Part shown: positions 34,351 through 47,907 of the stretch, piece by piece
Position numbering within the stretch: the stretch's first letter is position 1
Layout of the letters: every line of letters starts with the position of its first letter
Assembly (NCBI GenBank): GCA_011009095.1
Contig: VTPC01005888.1
Coordinates: 37,063 to 101,062, forward strand
Direction of reading: 5' to 3'
Source of the DNA: Ignelater luminosus
Taxonomy: Eukaryota > Arthropoda > Insecta > Coleoptera > Elateridae
DNA length: 64,000 bases
Program-made: the position numbers and the translations under genes
Notes under the pieces: generated by a model
The model's input: only the letters and a program-made list of their open reading frames with translations
The model's database searches: none
What the model was told of the DNA's origin: nothing

Positions 34351-34976
34351 TCAAAATTATAGCTGAAGTACTAATAGATAGAGGACGATACAAGCGGTTA
34401 AGAAGTACCGTGATGCTCTTTCAACAAGGAGCAAAAGCACAACACAGGAAACGCCGCTAGACCTTCAAAGAAGGGTAACGCGGGATAGAAAAAATTCTCT
34501 TGCAGAAGACTTTAAGGTATCGTAGTAGCTAAGGAATCCAGGAATGTAGCCATAACAAATAAGTAATGGGGTCTGATTAAATATTACTTGTTTAACAAGT
34601 CAGGGAAGCACCTTAACAGTCTCATTTGCTGATCTCAATTCAAGCAGTTTTTGGTTTCTGTGTAATAAAGGTCACTGCTCACGAAAAAACGGACGAACTA
34701 TAGTAAGCTATACTACAAAATATAAAAAAATATAGCATTCCATTTAAAAAATTCCATATGACGTCATAGCGTGAAAGGAGATGACGTCACAAACAATCAC
34801 TGCACGTTAAAGACATCCAAATATAAAATAAAAATTGACCTGTTTTAGCATTTTTCAAAAATATCATTTATTTTGAAATTACTGATTTTATTCCTGAAGT
34901 AGTTTTCGCCCTGTTATATAGATTCTTTAATCCTTTAACATGACTGTATTGTAGTCATCAAGCACATAGGACGTAT
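34351..34976. other. Spacer with two TGACGTCA palindromes
   Basis: TGACGTCA occurs at 34759-34766 and 34782-34789, 15 bp apart, an arrangement that resembles CRE/ATF sites. No nearby gene start was found that these would serve, so function is unknown. Confidence 0.4.
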
Positions 34977-35755
34977 AGTCCAGTCAAAACAGACATTCAA
35001 CATCGCCAAAATTCCGATGGAGATGAAACTTGGTGCAGACCTTCAAATCATAATTTTGAATGAAATACTAAAAGTTCCCATCAATCCAGTCGTTGCGAAA
35101 AATTAGATTATTTAAGATCAAAGGTAAAACAAATGGCTTTTTGCAAATATCTCTTAAACGGTAAGTTTTATTGTAGAAATAGTAGTAATCGAATTTGTAG
35201 ATCATACGATTTTCTATAAAAACGGTCTTCATACGTTTTTTTTTCTACGAATGCTCATTCTTGAGATATCTCTATTTCAAAAATTGTAAATTCTGATATA
35301 CGCTACGCTACAAACTTCAAATGCCGATCTGTGCCCCTCTTGCGGTGGCGGCAATAAGCTTTGAGACGTAAAATTGAATGCGAAACAAAATGAGTGCAAC
35401 GATAATATGTGGCTTCTAAAATGTAAATATTACTTGTTTTCAAAGGAAAAGTTTAAGTAAAAGATAGAAATTAGTTGAAAGTTGTGCTAAAGTTTACCGG
35501 CCCCAGAGATATACAGTGCATTTTTTTATCACTGGCCATTGGGATTCAATCAGGTAAGGGGAAAGGAGGGACAGCTGCCCGGGGTCTTGTAATATTAGGG
35601 GCTTCAACTACTACGCAACTAAGAAATAAAAAAGTTATTAATTTTCTAATTAATTAATTTCCTATGGGATTCTTCATAACAGTTTTTTTCCTATTTTTCA
35701 AAACTCATTTTTCACACGAAATATACTGGTTTTGGCTAAGTTAGTCTTTGTTGCG

Positions 35756-35784
35756 TTAGGTTAGGTTGGGTTAGGTTAGGTTAG
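35756..35784 (+). repeat. Interstitial TTAGG (insect telomere-type) run
   Basis: Five consecutive units (TTAGG, TTAGG, TTGGG, TTAGG, TTAGG) and a partial TTAG. TTAGG is the ancestral insect telomere unit. It lies inside the 34977-37832 inverted-repeat structure, far from any evident chromosome end. Confidence 0.8.
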
Positions 35785-36272
35785 TTATGGAATAAACCAT
35801 CAGATGTGCAGTTGAAAAAGTACCATAGAGGTTGTGCTATTGAAAGTCTTTTATACGGTGAAGTGAACAAGAAAGAAGTATATAAATTTCACGACAGGAA
35901 ATACCTATTGCAGAACCATGTGCATGCAGAAATGGTGAAACCCAAAAAAAACATGCTGCTAAAATAGAGAAGAACCTGCTGTCAAAAGAAAAGTGCGAAA
36001 CTGAATTAAAGTTTAATTTTTAATTTTTAAAAGATTTGCTTTTCAGACAATATGACACTGATTATAGATTATATTATTGTTATAGCGTTAAAATTGTATC
36101 GGATTGTAAAATGACGTTTACAAAATTAGATTATAATGAGTTCCTGTGCTTTTACACGCGGGAACGCAACAAAAGCGACTGATATATGTTTTTAATTACA
36201 TTCATTTTCACAATGCACCTTCTTTTATACAATAATTACTCCAAAAAGGAATAATTTGTTTCTGCTACTTAA

Positions 36273-37208
36273 GAAGGTACAGGACCTTAGTGAAAATGAT
36301 GAAAACATCATGAAATTTTGAGGATCAATAAAAATATTTATAATATTTGTTGTCTGAAAATTTTAGCGGCCTAGGGTTCATAGTTTTTTTATAAAAAAAT
36401 ATTAAAAATAGCCAATTTAACATATAACAGCATATCAGACCCCACGCGTACCTATATATCAATACTGTTAGCTATGAAAAAATGGTGACACTGCTCTGAA
36501 AAACTACATGTGCATAAAAAAAATTTTCGAAATTATTACAAAAAAAATTATGTCAAGGGTTCTTATTTATAAAAATTATTAACTTTAAAAAACACTAGTT
36601 TTTAAAAAGCAGTCAGCCATAGTTAATGTGGGTTATGTTGCCGGTAACGGCGCAACAGCGGATTGGGAGGGAAATTCAAAATTCAAGGAGATCGTATTTC
36701 AAAAAATAAATGTTAAAGTTTTTAAAAACCTTATTTTATATATTATAAAACAAAACAAAATTAAATAATAATTCGTTTACCTTTCCAAAAATAACGTTTT
36801 TTTTCTTTGTTTATTTTTTATTGCTTGTTAAATAAATTTCACCTCTGCTTTATTTGTAAACATACACACTTACGAATCACCAATATAATACCGTGGACGC
36901 ATGCGCAAACATGGTTAAAGTTGCTACGCTGCCAAACTTTTTATTATTTTTTAAAAAATGTTTAATAATAAAAAATTAATTGTTTCATGTAAATTTAATA
37001 GTAATTATAAATCATTTTGTAATGATTTGATAATTACATACATAAAAGAATAATTTCAACAAGCCAAAGTCATTTAATTACAAGTTGAAATATTAATTTT
37101 TAAAAGTAAAATCCGGAAAAAAAGTTTAATCCTTTCCATAGTGCATACTAATTACAGATACCTACCGCGGAGTAAATTTTTTAAATTGACTGTACGTCCT
37201 GTACCTCC
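36273..37208. mobile_element. TTAA-flanked element with 13-bp inverted repeats
   Basis: TTAA at 36269-36272 and 37209-37212 flanks inverted ends G(A/G)AGGTACAGGAC. A TTAA target is typical of piggyBac-like elements, but the termini do not have the usual CCC start, so the superfamily is left open. No transposase frame was seen in its 936 bp. It is nested in the larger inverted-repeat structure. Confidence 0.6.
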
Positions 37209-38033
37209 TTAATACAGTCTCACGTGTGTGCTTATTAGTATCTTTTTTAGATACTTGAGGGCGCTGTAGTCCTTTGTACCATAGCGTATACACTCGCAAT
37301 ACTCGCATGCGGTATGTATACGTCATTGAACGTTGAAAATAAGTAAAAATATCTACGTATTGGTGTATGTATGTTCACACTATAAAATACAAACTGTATT
37401 CAACATAAACTGTATTCTTTTTACCAATCTCAGTATAGACTCACTCACAGAAGGCAAAAAGAACAAGTGGTCTTACTAAGAATAAAACTAAGAATCTCAC
37501 ATTGTTTTTACTTAAGTTTTAAAATAGTAATATGCTAATATGTCACGAATGAGCATTTGCAGGAAAAACGTATAAGGACCTTTTTTGTAGAAAATCGTAT
37601 GATCTACAAATTTGATTACTACTATTTTTACAATAAAACTTACCGTTCAAGAGATATTTGCAAAAACATTTTTTATGACCTTTGACCTTGAATAAAGTTT
37701 TTTGCAACAGCTGTGTCGATGGGGACTTTTGATATTCCATTCAAAATTATGATTTGAAAGTCTGCACCAAGTTTCATCACCATCGGAATTTTGGCCAAGT
37801 TCGGACTTTTTTTCGTCTATTTTGACTGGACTAGTAGGGTTAAGAACGGGATACACTTTTTTAATATCCAAGAACTTGTTTTGTTATTGTTAGCATCTAA
37901 ATAGTTATTTATATAACAATAACGTAAAGTGAAGTTTTTTGAACGAGTAGGAAGTTTTATGGCACGAGCGATAGCGAGTACCATAAACCCTACGTGTTGA
38001 AAAAAGACCTTTACACTCGAGTTGTATACAATA

Positions 38034-38253
38034 TTTTTTGCACGACAGTATTTTAAAGAAAATTATATAGAAAAACCACTGACGGTAGAATTAAAAATGA
38101 AGTTGGCCAAGATCACAGGTGCGTATCGTGAATTCATTCTATCATCGATACGGCCATTATAACATCGATACGTCAAATTAATTGCAAATTGTCAACTTTT
38201 GACATTGACAACTAGTTGTAAAGCGCCAACTTTACAGGCGGTCGTGCAAAAAA
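38034..38253. mobile_element. Possible 220-bp MITE
   Basis: A perfect 13-bp inverted repeat (TTTTTTGCACGAC against GTCGTGCAAAAAA) bounds the segment. Inside, TCATCGATACG and ACATCGATACG form a short direct pair. No target duplication was seen. Confidence 0.4.
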
Positions 38254-39867
38254 CTAGTATTACATCCTAAAGGTATCACAAGTTACTAGATTAGTGTTTC
38301 TGTAATGTCAAATCTTTGACTTAAAAATTAAACATGTGCCAATCTGTCATAAAATTGTATAACATTTATTCGATTGAGTCAACACGTATATTGTTAGCAA
38401 TAGGAATTGTATATGTATATTGTGTACAACAGTGAAACTACACTTTCTGACTGTCTAATAGTGCGTACGTATAAGATAATTAAACATAAAGGAAAGATCT
38501 AACCTGAAAGAAAACTATTGTTGGATGTTCTATAGTTTAGAATCTAGACCAAACCAGTACTCAAGATACCCAGAAAAATGATAATAAACAAGCCGTGGCA
38601 AAGTCGGTGTCCATTAAGTAATCTTTTCAAGGCAGGTATGAATCTTTGAAAATGCAGTCCATTATAAAATTTCCCTGCAAAAAAATGTAAACTAATGACT
38701 TCAATAAATGCTTACAGCTAGTTCGATTTAGTTCAATGATAGCCAAAAATTCCATCTTCAGTGCCATATGTAGTCTAAAATAAATCTATTTAAAAATGAC
38801 GACTTACACAACACTCTTTTGATTAAAAACAAGAAAATAGGATTGGTAAACAAAAGAAGGTGGGGAAAATAATAGGAGATTGCAACAAACTACACTGTAT
38901 ACTATCCTAACAGTTAGTACAGTTTATTAAATTGGAATTATACAGAATGTAAGTATGTATGACAATTACAGAACACATTTATTTTAAGTGATTTATAAGA
39001 GTTATTGCCAGGAAAAACTATGATTTTTTAATTGTGAATTGCCTTTCTTCATTCGTAAACCTACGTTAATTCCAGTCCGATCATTTTACATTTCAAAATT
39101 AGCAGATTAAGACTGATTTACAAACTAATTTTTAGTATTAAGAATAAATAATTATAATTTTATCAGTTTTATCTAGTTACCTAAGATTGTGTACCTACTG
39201 TATAAATGTAATGATTCGTTGAGAATTATAGAGATTGCATGTTAATGTTCTTTTTTAAACTGGATTTATATCATTGCAGCAAATAATTTAGCAAGAATAA
39301 AATTATATTAGTACTATCCGTAATTTTCCTACATACTAGAGTTTACAGGTTACTTGTAGACGCAATTGCTTTAAAAAACTTACCTTATAACACACATAAT
39401 ACATATGCTGTCTTTTCTTTGTATTTTTCGCAATGTTGTTCTTACCTCCTACGGCAGCCAATTGGATCTTATTATTCTAAATTAAAACGATGTTATAATA
39501 GTGACAATTTAGTGTTACACTTAAAAGTCAATTTGTAAACCAACTAATCTCTATTAAATTTAATCATAAGAAATGCCTTATTATTTACCAGAAAGGTTAT
39601 TATAATTAAGTTGAAGTTCACCTTCATTGCTTCTTCTTTTTAAACATACGATAAATTTGGGTAAATTAAACTGTTTCGTAAGGAGGATCACATGATATAT
39701 TTTGCAATCCAATTAAAATGTAATGTTAATAATTAACAACTATTTCAAGATTATACCTAAATGCTTATCTCTTAAACTAATTACGAGTATTAACAATAAT
39801 TAAATAGCATTATATAAAATGATATATTAATTGCGATACATGGTCTTTCACAACAATAAAATGTATC

Positions 39868-40470
39868 TTAATTGTCTTCTGGGGCCCTGCTTTCTTGAAT
39901 ATCCTGAAAATAAAACAAAGAAAATCAGTACTGAACAAGTTATTGTTTAAATCTAACAACAAGATTTTTAATTTGAAAGAATATCTAACAAAAGTTATAA
40001 TTCACTTACCCTGTTCCTCTTTTTACCATACATAGACCAAAATGTAACCGTACAAACAGAACGTTGTCCAGTAGTTTGATTAAAAACGGAGCACTGGCTA
40101 TAAGGAGGGCAATACAAATGTAAACTGACAGCTCCTTCAACATGAGATGTATTTTCCACACGATGCAATCCTAAAGAATCTAAAACACACAAGAAAGGTT
40201 AATCATTTCTATAAAAACCCACAAAAAAAATGTTTACCATTAATGTAACAAACGTCGTTAAAATTTAATCTTTTCCTGCCGATAACCTGAAGTTCTTCAC
40301 CTTCGCTTTTTGGCCACGCAAAACGGACCTCTTCCAAGGATCCTTTCAACATTTTCATGAAACAGTGTGAATTGGCGTGGTCGTGAATTGCCGAACCATG
40401 GCCTTCACCCCAACAAAGGGCCATCAAGTTATATTTCCCATTGCCATTATCGACCAAATTACGAGTGTAC
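39868..40470 (-). CDS. CDO1: Cysteine dioxygenase, exons 2-4 (catalytic part)
   Basis: Exons 40238-40470, 40010-40179 and 39868-39903 (stop TAA) join in frame to the 5' exon at 57009-57256, giving 228 aa. Cysteine dioxygenase is a cytosolic, non-heme iron cupin enzyme that oxidises L-cysteine to cysteine sulfinate, the entry to taurine and sulfate metabolism. All key residues are present, with a constant offset of 26 from mammalian numbering: iron ligands His112, His114 and His166; Arg86 for the substrate carboxylate; and the Cys119-Tyr183 pair that forms the thioether cofactor. Recognisable blocks are [18 protein letters not shown] and [10 protein letters not shown]. Introns between these exons are short with GT-AG ends. 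The last exon adds only 11 residues. Confidence 0.96.
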
Positions 40471-42409
40471 CTTATTAAAGAAACAGATAAATAATAAACA
40501 AATTTGTACTAAATTGCAATTTTTTTAGATAAAGATACTTATACCACAAAGATGCTGTATGTTGTAACTGTTAACGCAATCAATGTTAATGTTAAGTGTG
40601 ATTTATTGCGTTTTAGATATTGGTAATGATATGTCAAAGAGAATTCTAGAGTTTTCCATTAACAAACAAAAGAAAACAATTAATAATATATATCTCTAAG
40701 GAAGCAAACTCAGGTGTAACGTTCGTTTTAGTATTTTAATTTACGTTGAAAGAATTCCAAGAAATTAATCAGTAAGTATTTATCATTGTGAAAGCATGCC
40801 AGAGGTTCTCAATATGTTGGAAGTCAAAATATTATTTTCCATAGGTAAACAAATTAGCCGAAGAATCTAGATTCTAGAAAATCAAAAAATGTTCCTTGTT
40901 TGTTAGTGAAAAATAGTTTTCTATTTCTATTTATATTCTATTCTTTACAAACTGAAGATTAACGGTTTGCAATTACATTTACCACACTTGTTATTAAAAG
41001 AAAATAGGACACCTTATCAATGTTTAATAGTAATTGGCCATTTATTAACATTGAAAATGTTAAATTATACCATAATCTTATTAACATTTATTTTGTTAAA
41101 ATAAACCAGTAGTAAGATTGTAAATAACAATTTAACGTTTTTATGTTAGATTTCAATGTTACTCATTCTTCTAGGAAGGATTTCTAAATAAATAAATTGA
41201 GCGCACAATTATGTAACAAAGTTATCAATTACTATGTTGTTCAATCGTTTTTAAGTTTCTTGTGCTATTCGCTTTAATACCAATCACTTTAATTATTGTA
41301 CTGTGTATTCCATAAATTGCAATTGTACTCATTTTATCGGTTTTTCTTATTTCTTGCTTTCCAAGTTTCTAACTCATTTTTTGGATTGTTACAAATTTTG
41401 TCCCTCATCTGACATATCCTTTTTGCTGAACTATATGCATTTCCGTTCACATTTGTTAATTGTTATGCCTCTTGGTGAGTAAGTGAGTGTGTTAAGAAGT
41501 AATTTTTCAGTATCGTCCACCAATTTCATATCCAGTCGTTCAATTCGTCAATTTGTAAGTTTAAATTTAATTTAAGTGTCTAAGAAGATAGATTAAGCAC
41601 AACTCTTTAGGCTTTGCAAAATTCTACACCAGAATAGACTCGACGGACCTCTATATTGCGTACCATTGTAAAAGTCATCTAGAGTCTTCCGGAACATTAC
41701 GAAATAAAATGTTATATTCTTTTATACGGTCTAAGGCATGAAACCAATATTTTGCTGATAGAGCAACCATATGTATACTTCTTAGACAAAACAGTATAAG
41801 GTACCAAGTATGGGTCTTTTTTAATTTACTCTCTGTTTATATATCTAATATGAAAACAAAACAGGAATAATTAAGAAAGAGATCGAGAATCTAAAAAGCA
41901 GTTAGCACAGTTATGGGCATAACCAGAGTAGGGATTGTAAAAATAAATATGGTCTTCCATGTTTTATATCAAGCACAAAATGGCAGTAGCGCACAGGAAG
42001 AAAAACGTATTTCAAAAGTTAGACAACCACATGTAAGAAAAATTTAAAGGTTCATCATGTACAAAACCTAGCATACCAAAACCTTATTTAATTTTTATAT
42101 CAATCTTGAATGTATTATTCTTTTTTCAGTGTCAGTACAACTAACTAATTGAGAAGTAAAGAAGAGAAGAGGAAAAGACATTGACTGTGGTTTCTTCGCG
42201 ATTCCCGTACCAAGGAGGGTTACTTTTGACTTTGGATTTTACGTTCTGATTCATGCTTTCCAGAGCTCAGGAATAGTAGGTTTTGTGGTCCCTAAAGTTA
42301 ATTTTTTTAAAGCTCCCGTCTTGTACGACCGTCCGTTTTCGAGTTCCACTTTTGTATTCACCAACCAATCGACAACAGCTACTGGTAACAACAAACCCAT
42401 ACACCACTA

Positions 42410-43414
42410 AGGCCTGTTTCATAAGCCTGGGCACACATTAAAGACAGTTTGTATGAAAACAGTGCCAAAGATTTAGAAAACCAATCGCCGAATGTGTTAC
42501 GAAGTGACAATGGCAGTTTTTTAACAATTAATGTGCAACGATGTCATATAAGTTGGAATTAAGGAAAAGAATTTACCAATTAGTTGGACACCTTACAAAC
42601 AAGGCAATTTTGAATTTACTTCAAGTGAAAATATATTGCGAAGAGCTATTTATAGCACCATAAAAGATTGCAGGTTAAAGTTTGTGTAAATAGAAAAAAA
42701 TGTGGGCGTTCACATACTTTGACCAACCGGCAAATAAGCAAACTTGTCAAAAGTACTAAAAATTGCATCGGTGTATCAACACGACGATTAGTTTGGAAAT
42801 TTGGTGTTTCATACTGTTCATCGGATTTTGACGAAAACCGGTGTGAAATATCTTGAAAGATTCCCCACGTACACTACAGCGCAGATGCAGAAAATACCAA
42901 AATTGCGTCATTTTGCCAAAACAGCTTAATAATGATTAAACATTAAAAAAGCACCATTTGTGCCAGAAGTGGACAAACCGCCTAACATTCCTCAGTCTCG
43001 CCCCATAAAACATTTTTGGTCACTTTTAAGTAGATTAACCGAAGACCAACTCCAGAGACGCATTAAACAGAAAATTAAAGAAGTTGGCATGAGGGTAGTC
43101 CAACAAATGATATGTAATATGCAATCATTAAAATTTCAGTTCCCAGTAGGCTATAAAAAAATTGGCGTGCGTGTGTCTAAGCTACGGCCCACGGAAAAAT
43201 TTCATAGCCTACCGAAAACTGAAATTTTAATGATGGCTTGTTATAAAACACATTCTAAGACAAATTGAAAACCACGGAACAACTTCAGTTGTATAGTTTA
43301 CTTTTCGTATAATAGCGCGGTTGTTAATCATAAAAATAAACATTTGCGTTCTAAAGTCCTTCATTTCTATTACGTAGCAAAATTCTATTTTGTACCAAAA
43401 CTTGAGACAGGCCT
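42410..43414 (+). mobile_element. Tc1-like non-autonomous element
   Basis: TA at 42408-42409 and 43415-43416 flanks short inverted ends (AGGCCTGTTTCA and the complement of AGGCCTGTCTCA). Inside is an internally deleted transposase gene. Total 1005 bp, inserted in intron 1 of cysteine dioxygenase on the opposite strand. Confidence 0.75.
42541..43268 (+). pseudogene. Internally deleted Tc1-like transposase
   Basis: The ATG at 42541 opens MSYKLELRKRIYQLVGHLTN, followed by stops. A frame then reads KKCGRSHTLTNRQISKL and STRRLVWKFGVS (DNA-binding HTH half, about 42690-42810). Next comes a C-terminal piece, PEVDKPPNIPQSRPIKHFW with SLLSRLTEDQLQRRIKQKIK (42960-43100). The PPNxPQxRPIxxFW motif marks the end of the DDE domain of a common insect Tc1/mariner group. 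The core containing the first two catalytic acids is deleted. It is the same deletion style as the relic at 11.1-11.6 kb. Confidence 0.75.
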
Positions 43415-46400
43415 TATGTCACCTTCAGCCGGGCACGACCAGTAGATTCCGCCATGACTCTTTCTATCTCCACCTCTAGTACACATCCCATACGTACTTC
43501 AATATCAACAACGGGGTAGCTTAACAATATTGTAACCCATACGAAGCCAGCAACCACTACCACTGTTCCGCCAACTACTGCTGTAGCTGAGCCACTAGCT
43601 ATACCAGCAGCATCACAATCATGTCCGACTTAGAAACAAGGTAGTGTAAGCTGCAAACAACCACATGCAACTGACGGTCTCGACAACCTCAGCCGCAGCA
43701 ATATCTTAAAAGCAAATCGGATGAAGGTGCAAAAATGCTTAAAATGGTCCCCGGTCGTCTCCATGGGCCTAAAAGGAACATTGATTTTAACATAGTTGTT
43801 GTTACCTTTTAGTATTACATTGATCAGACAGTGACTGTTAAGCTATATCAAGAAGTTTGTCTCCAATGGGTAAGACCAAAGCCTCTTGTTAAGAATGCAG
43901 TTGCGTCTTAAGATTCTTAAACCTCTGTGGAAAATTGAGTAAATGTGGTCTTTATGCATATCTGCAAGTAATACCATTATCACTCGCTGTAGATACTCTT
44001 CATTAAATAGTTGCAAAGTTGTAGAAAAGTGTAATGGATATTGGTTTTTATATTTTCTTACATTTATCCAAAATATCAGCATTTGGTCGGAGAAGGCTTT
44101 TTTATAACAATATCAAAGTTTTAAAGACAAATACTGTTCCAAACACCAACGTAAACTTCTAGAAATGCAAAAACATCAAACTATCGTTGCTTTGATTAGA
44201 TGATGATTTCAGCAGCTGCATGTTTTAAGCAGAATCAAACACATGTCCAACATATGATGTCAACATGTTATGAAAGTGAAAAAAAAATCTCCAGTCCCTG
44301 TTTGAAATTATTACCTGAGGAGTTAAACGCTGTTTAAACTGATCCCGTAAACTGATTATTTTGACCATTCGTAGATCGCTGATTGAGAAACGGTGTTTCA
44401 AACCTAAACCAACAGATTTGAAGCAACTTCTAAAGTATGGTGTGAAAAATTGGTTTTTAAAAATTATTCTATGTCCTCCATTAAATCTTCTTGGAAGAGT
44501 GAGCTTTCAGTGAAGAATGTGATACTTCATAAAGAAACGTTAACTTTTTTTAACAGTGGTGCTAGGATGAAGAAGCACAATGAGAAGCTTATAACGGGGA
44601 AATAACTTCTGACTCGACCCGCAGTGGTGCGATTTTGGCTAATCAATTTGTTTATGTTTCAGTTTTGATGTTTTCTGTGAAGGTATGTGTTTAAATCTTC
44701 TGCACATCGAATAAAATAAAATATTAGTAAACTTACTTAGTTTCTAGCAAGAGCACAGTCATGAGTATTGGTTGTTATCAAACCTACTTTGAATAATTAT
44801 TTATTTGTTTCAGATCATCCTAGATTTCTGATAACTGTTCCTGATTCTTTAAATAAGATTCTAAACATTGCATCGTCCAAGTTCTGGACGGACATTATAG
44901 AAGTGGTTGCTTCAAGGGTCAGTCACAGAAACCTGACATCAGAACAACACTTTGCGTTTTATACATACCTTTTTTGTCTGATGCCAAGTGTAGTTTTTTG
45001 CTTTTTTTACAGCATAAAGAACAGTATCAAATGAGAATTTTGGGATAACGGTGGCAATCTTGACCTTAGAGACCAAATTGGTATGTAGTATAAGGCGAAT
45101 TTATTAGCAAACGTAACTTTCGAACAAAGATTTAACAAAAAACCAAAAAATTGTTGGGTAAAATTACTATTTCAATAAGTACAACGGTAACAAATATTTT
45201 ATCAAAACTCAAATATACGGAAACATTCTTCTTGATAGTAATTTATTAAAAATAGTGAATGTGAATGACTTTTTAACTCATTTCAAAATGCTTGAAGCAG
45301 TTTCAGGTTTGCGTAAGTTAATACGCGTTTTATGAGTGGAACTACAAAACTTCCATTTTCTAGCTGTACATCTTTTTTATTTTTGTTGTAGTTCTATAAA
45401 TCTACGAGATGTCCAAAAGAAACAAACATTACCAGGCCTCTAAGTGTTTATATCTCCCCCTAAATCTCTGCCTAATATTTGCGTAAATATCGACTTTATA
45501 CCTTGAATACACATCATCCCAGAGTAAGGGGCCTGAATTCTTAGTTCTTCCAAGTGGTTGTGTTTTTTGTTAGCTCTTTACAATGTTTTGCAAATAACAA
45601 TCCTTGGTGAGTGATCAGCGCATTCCTAAAGTATTTAATTGATTTGCTATTTTTTTATTTCCTTTGCTTTTGTAAGACTGTCTCTCTTGCCAACTTCTTC
45701 ATAATTATTGGTACAAACTTGCTCTGTGGCTTTTCTCTATGCTAGATTGTAACCTGTTCTTCTTTGTCCAGTTCTGATAAGTTTTGCAAACTACTTTCCA
45801 TTTCTTCTCAATTGTCTTTACAGAAACATCTGCCAACAAGACGATAATCTATAAGGGATTTTGAACTTACGATAAATACAACTCATCGATATCGATTTAT
45901 CCTTGTTATTGTCAGTTTCAGGACACCATCAAGACTGTCGTCGAAATATTTCAAAACGGCATCGACAAAACAATTTTTAATTGTGATCAAAGTCGTCAGA
46001 AATAAAAAGTTGTAAAATCGTTAAACTTGAAGGTCTCTCGTCAACACTTCTAATGCTGATTGTAGCTGTTCACTCTTTTCCCTTCTATTTACAAAATCCA
46101 GGGCCATCTGTTGGTGATGGAACGAATAAATAGTATTGCGGCGGCGTTATCATGATGTGCAACTGTACCACTGATTTAGTAATTTAGCGGGTTTTACAAA
46201 ACAATTATTGGAAAACAATCTTCCTTAAGTAGGTGTATTAAAATTAACATAAATATGGTATTACTTGTAGCCCTAGCTGTCTAACTGATAATTAATTAAG
46301 GGAGCCGTATACGGAAAAAGTATGAGAACCACTGCCTTAATAGATAATGAAAAAAGACAGTATTCACTGTATGATTATTGGAACAATTTTGACTTTGACT

Positions 46401-47907
46401 ATTTCCAACAAATGTTGCGACCAAATTATGTTTGATTCTTCAAGATTTAACAAAATAATGAAATAAAAAGTAGGTTAGACATTAAAATTTAATACGGACG
46501 CTTGGCTAAATAAATCAATTATATTGACATTTTTCTGATAATAACATAATCCTTCATTATTTAAAAACTAAATTCTTGAATAGAAGCCGAACAAGGATGT
46601 ACCATGAACTAATTGGTTTATAGTAAACAAAATGATAACTAACTCGAAACTTTTTATAAAAACAAAGTTATTTTTGCCTTACTGCAGTAATAATCTATTA
46701 CAGTTCAATGTTAAATGCATCTATTTCCAACATTTTGTACAACATCTTCAACAAAGAAATTGAAACAGATTGATACATCGTAAACAAGAATGTTACTATG
46801 GGAACGATTGATAAGTTTGAATACATCACTGCTGTCTACAAATTTTATGTTTCTCGGCATGCATTGTAGTATGTAATTAATAAAATTTAACATTAGTTGC
46901 TTCCAGAATACAGATAACAAGTTGAATATAATAATGTTTATAAAATTAGCAACCAATTTGGATGAATAATGATTTTTATTTAAACTATCAGTTTGTTACT
47001 ATTTTTCTTATATGGGATGTTTTATGATTAAGAAATTTTATCGTCAATTATACTTTAATTCTGCCTTTTAATAAGTAATGTCATTTAATTTTGACAATAG
47101 AATATCATGGTTCTTATTTTTATATTATGGTAAACTTTTTTAAAACAATAATCTGAAAGATTTTTTACGCTATATCATTTTTAACAAAAACAGTACAAAA
47201 GGGAATTAGTATAATAGATAATACAATACTACTAGTAATGTAAATATCACTATTTTCAAGAACCTACACAGCAATGAAAAACCTTCCGAAATGTCCTTTT
47301 TTGATAGATGTTTTTCCATTTTTTACTGATTTCATAGGTCATCTCCAATTTAAATAGTTTGCTATCATAAGTTAAAAAAGTGGCACAAAACCAGTTAGGT
47401 ATTACAGAGATATTATGAAGTCCAAGTTCGAGGTCACTCACTCGGTTTATATGAAGTTTTTATGTAGAATAGTTACTGTCGCTTACGCAAACGATCAAAA
47501 AAATTATCAATGGTTTACACGTTTGTTATAAATAATCTAAAAATTAAAAAGCAAAATAAAACGAAATGTTGCAAACATTCTTAAAGATAAAGAGAATGTT
47601 AAACTTATATTGTATTAACTTCATTAATTCATAAACCATGACAATTCTTTGAAAAAGGCATAAATTAAATTTAATAATACTTTTACTTTATTATTCCTTA
47701 GAAATAATAGTGAAAGTTTCGCAAAAAAAAACTAATGTATAATTAATTTTATGGATGGCATTCTAAACAGCGGATGAATCTGAAACTATGATAATCCCGT
47801 TCATTTTCACAATGCCTAAATTATTCACATCTTTCAGTCACAGTCATTATAAATTCGTCAAGATATTGAGTTTATGGATATGACAGATTCAAAATAATAA
47901 AAATATA

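Larger units (their letters stand above)
34977..37832. mobile_element. Large inverted-repeat structure, about 2.86 kb
   Basis: The left arm (34977 to about 35280) and right arm (about 37535-37832) are inverted copies beginning AGTCCAGTCAAAA. They share the CCAAAATTCCGATGG, GAAACTTGGTGCAGAC and AGATCATACGATTTTCTA blocks, about 300 bp per arm. The interior contains a TTAGG run, a nested TTAA-flanked element and no recognised transposase. It may be a non-autonomous DNA transposon or a chance pair of opposed repeats. No target duplication was established at the outer ends. Confidence 0.55.

Noticed and set aside
44768-45034. Plus-strand frame of 88 codons in the dioxygenase intron
   Set aside because: No recognised family and no supported start or splice context. 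A relic cannot be excluded but nothing supports it.
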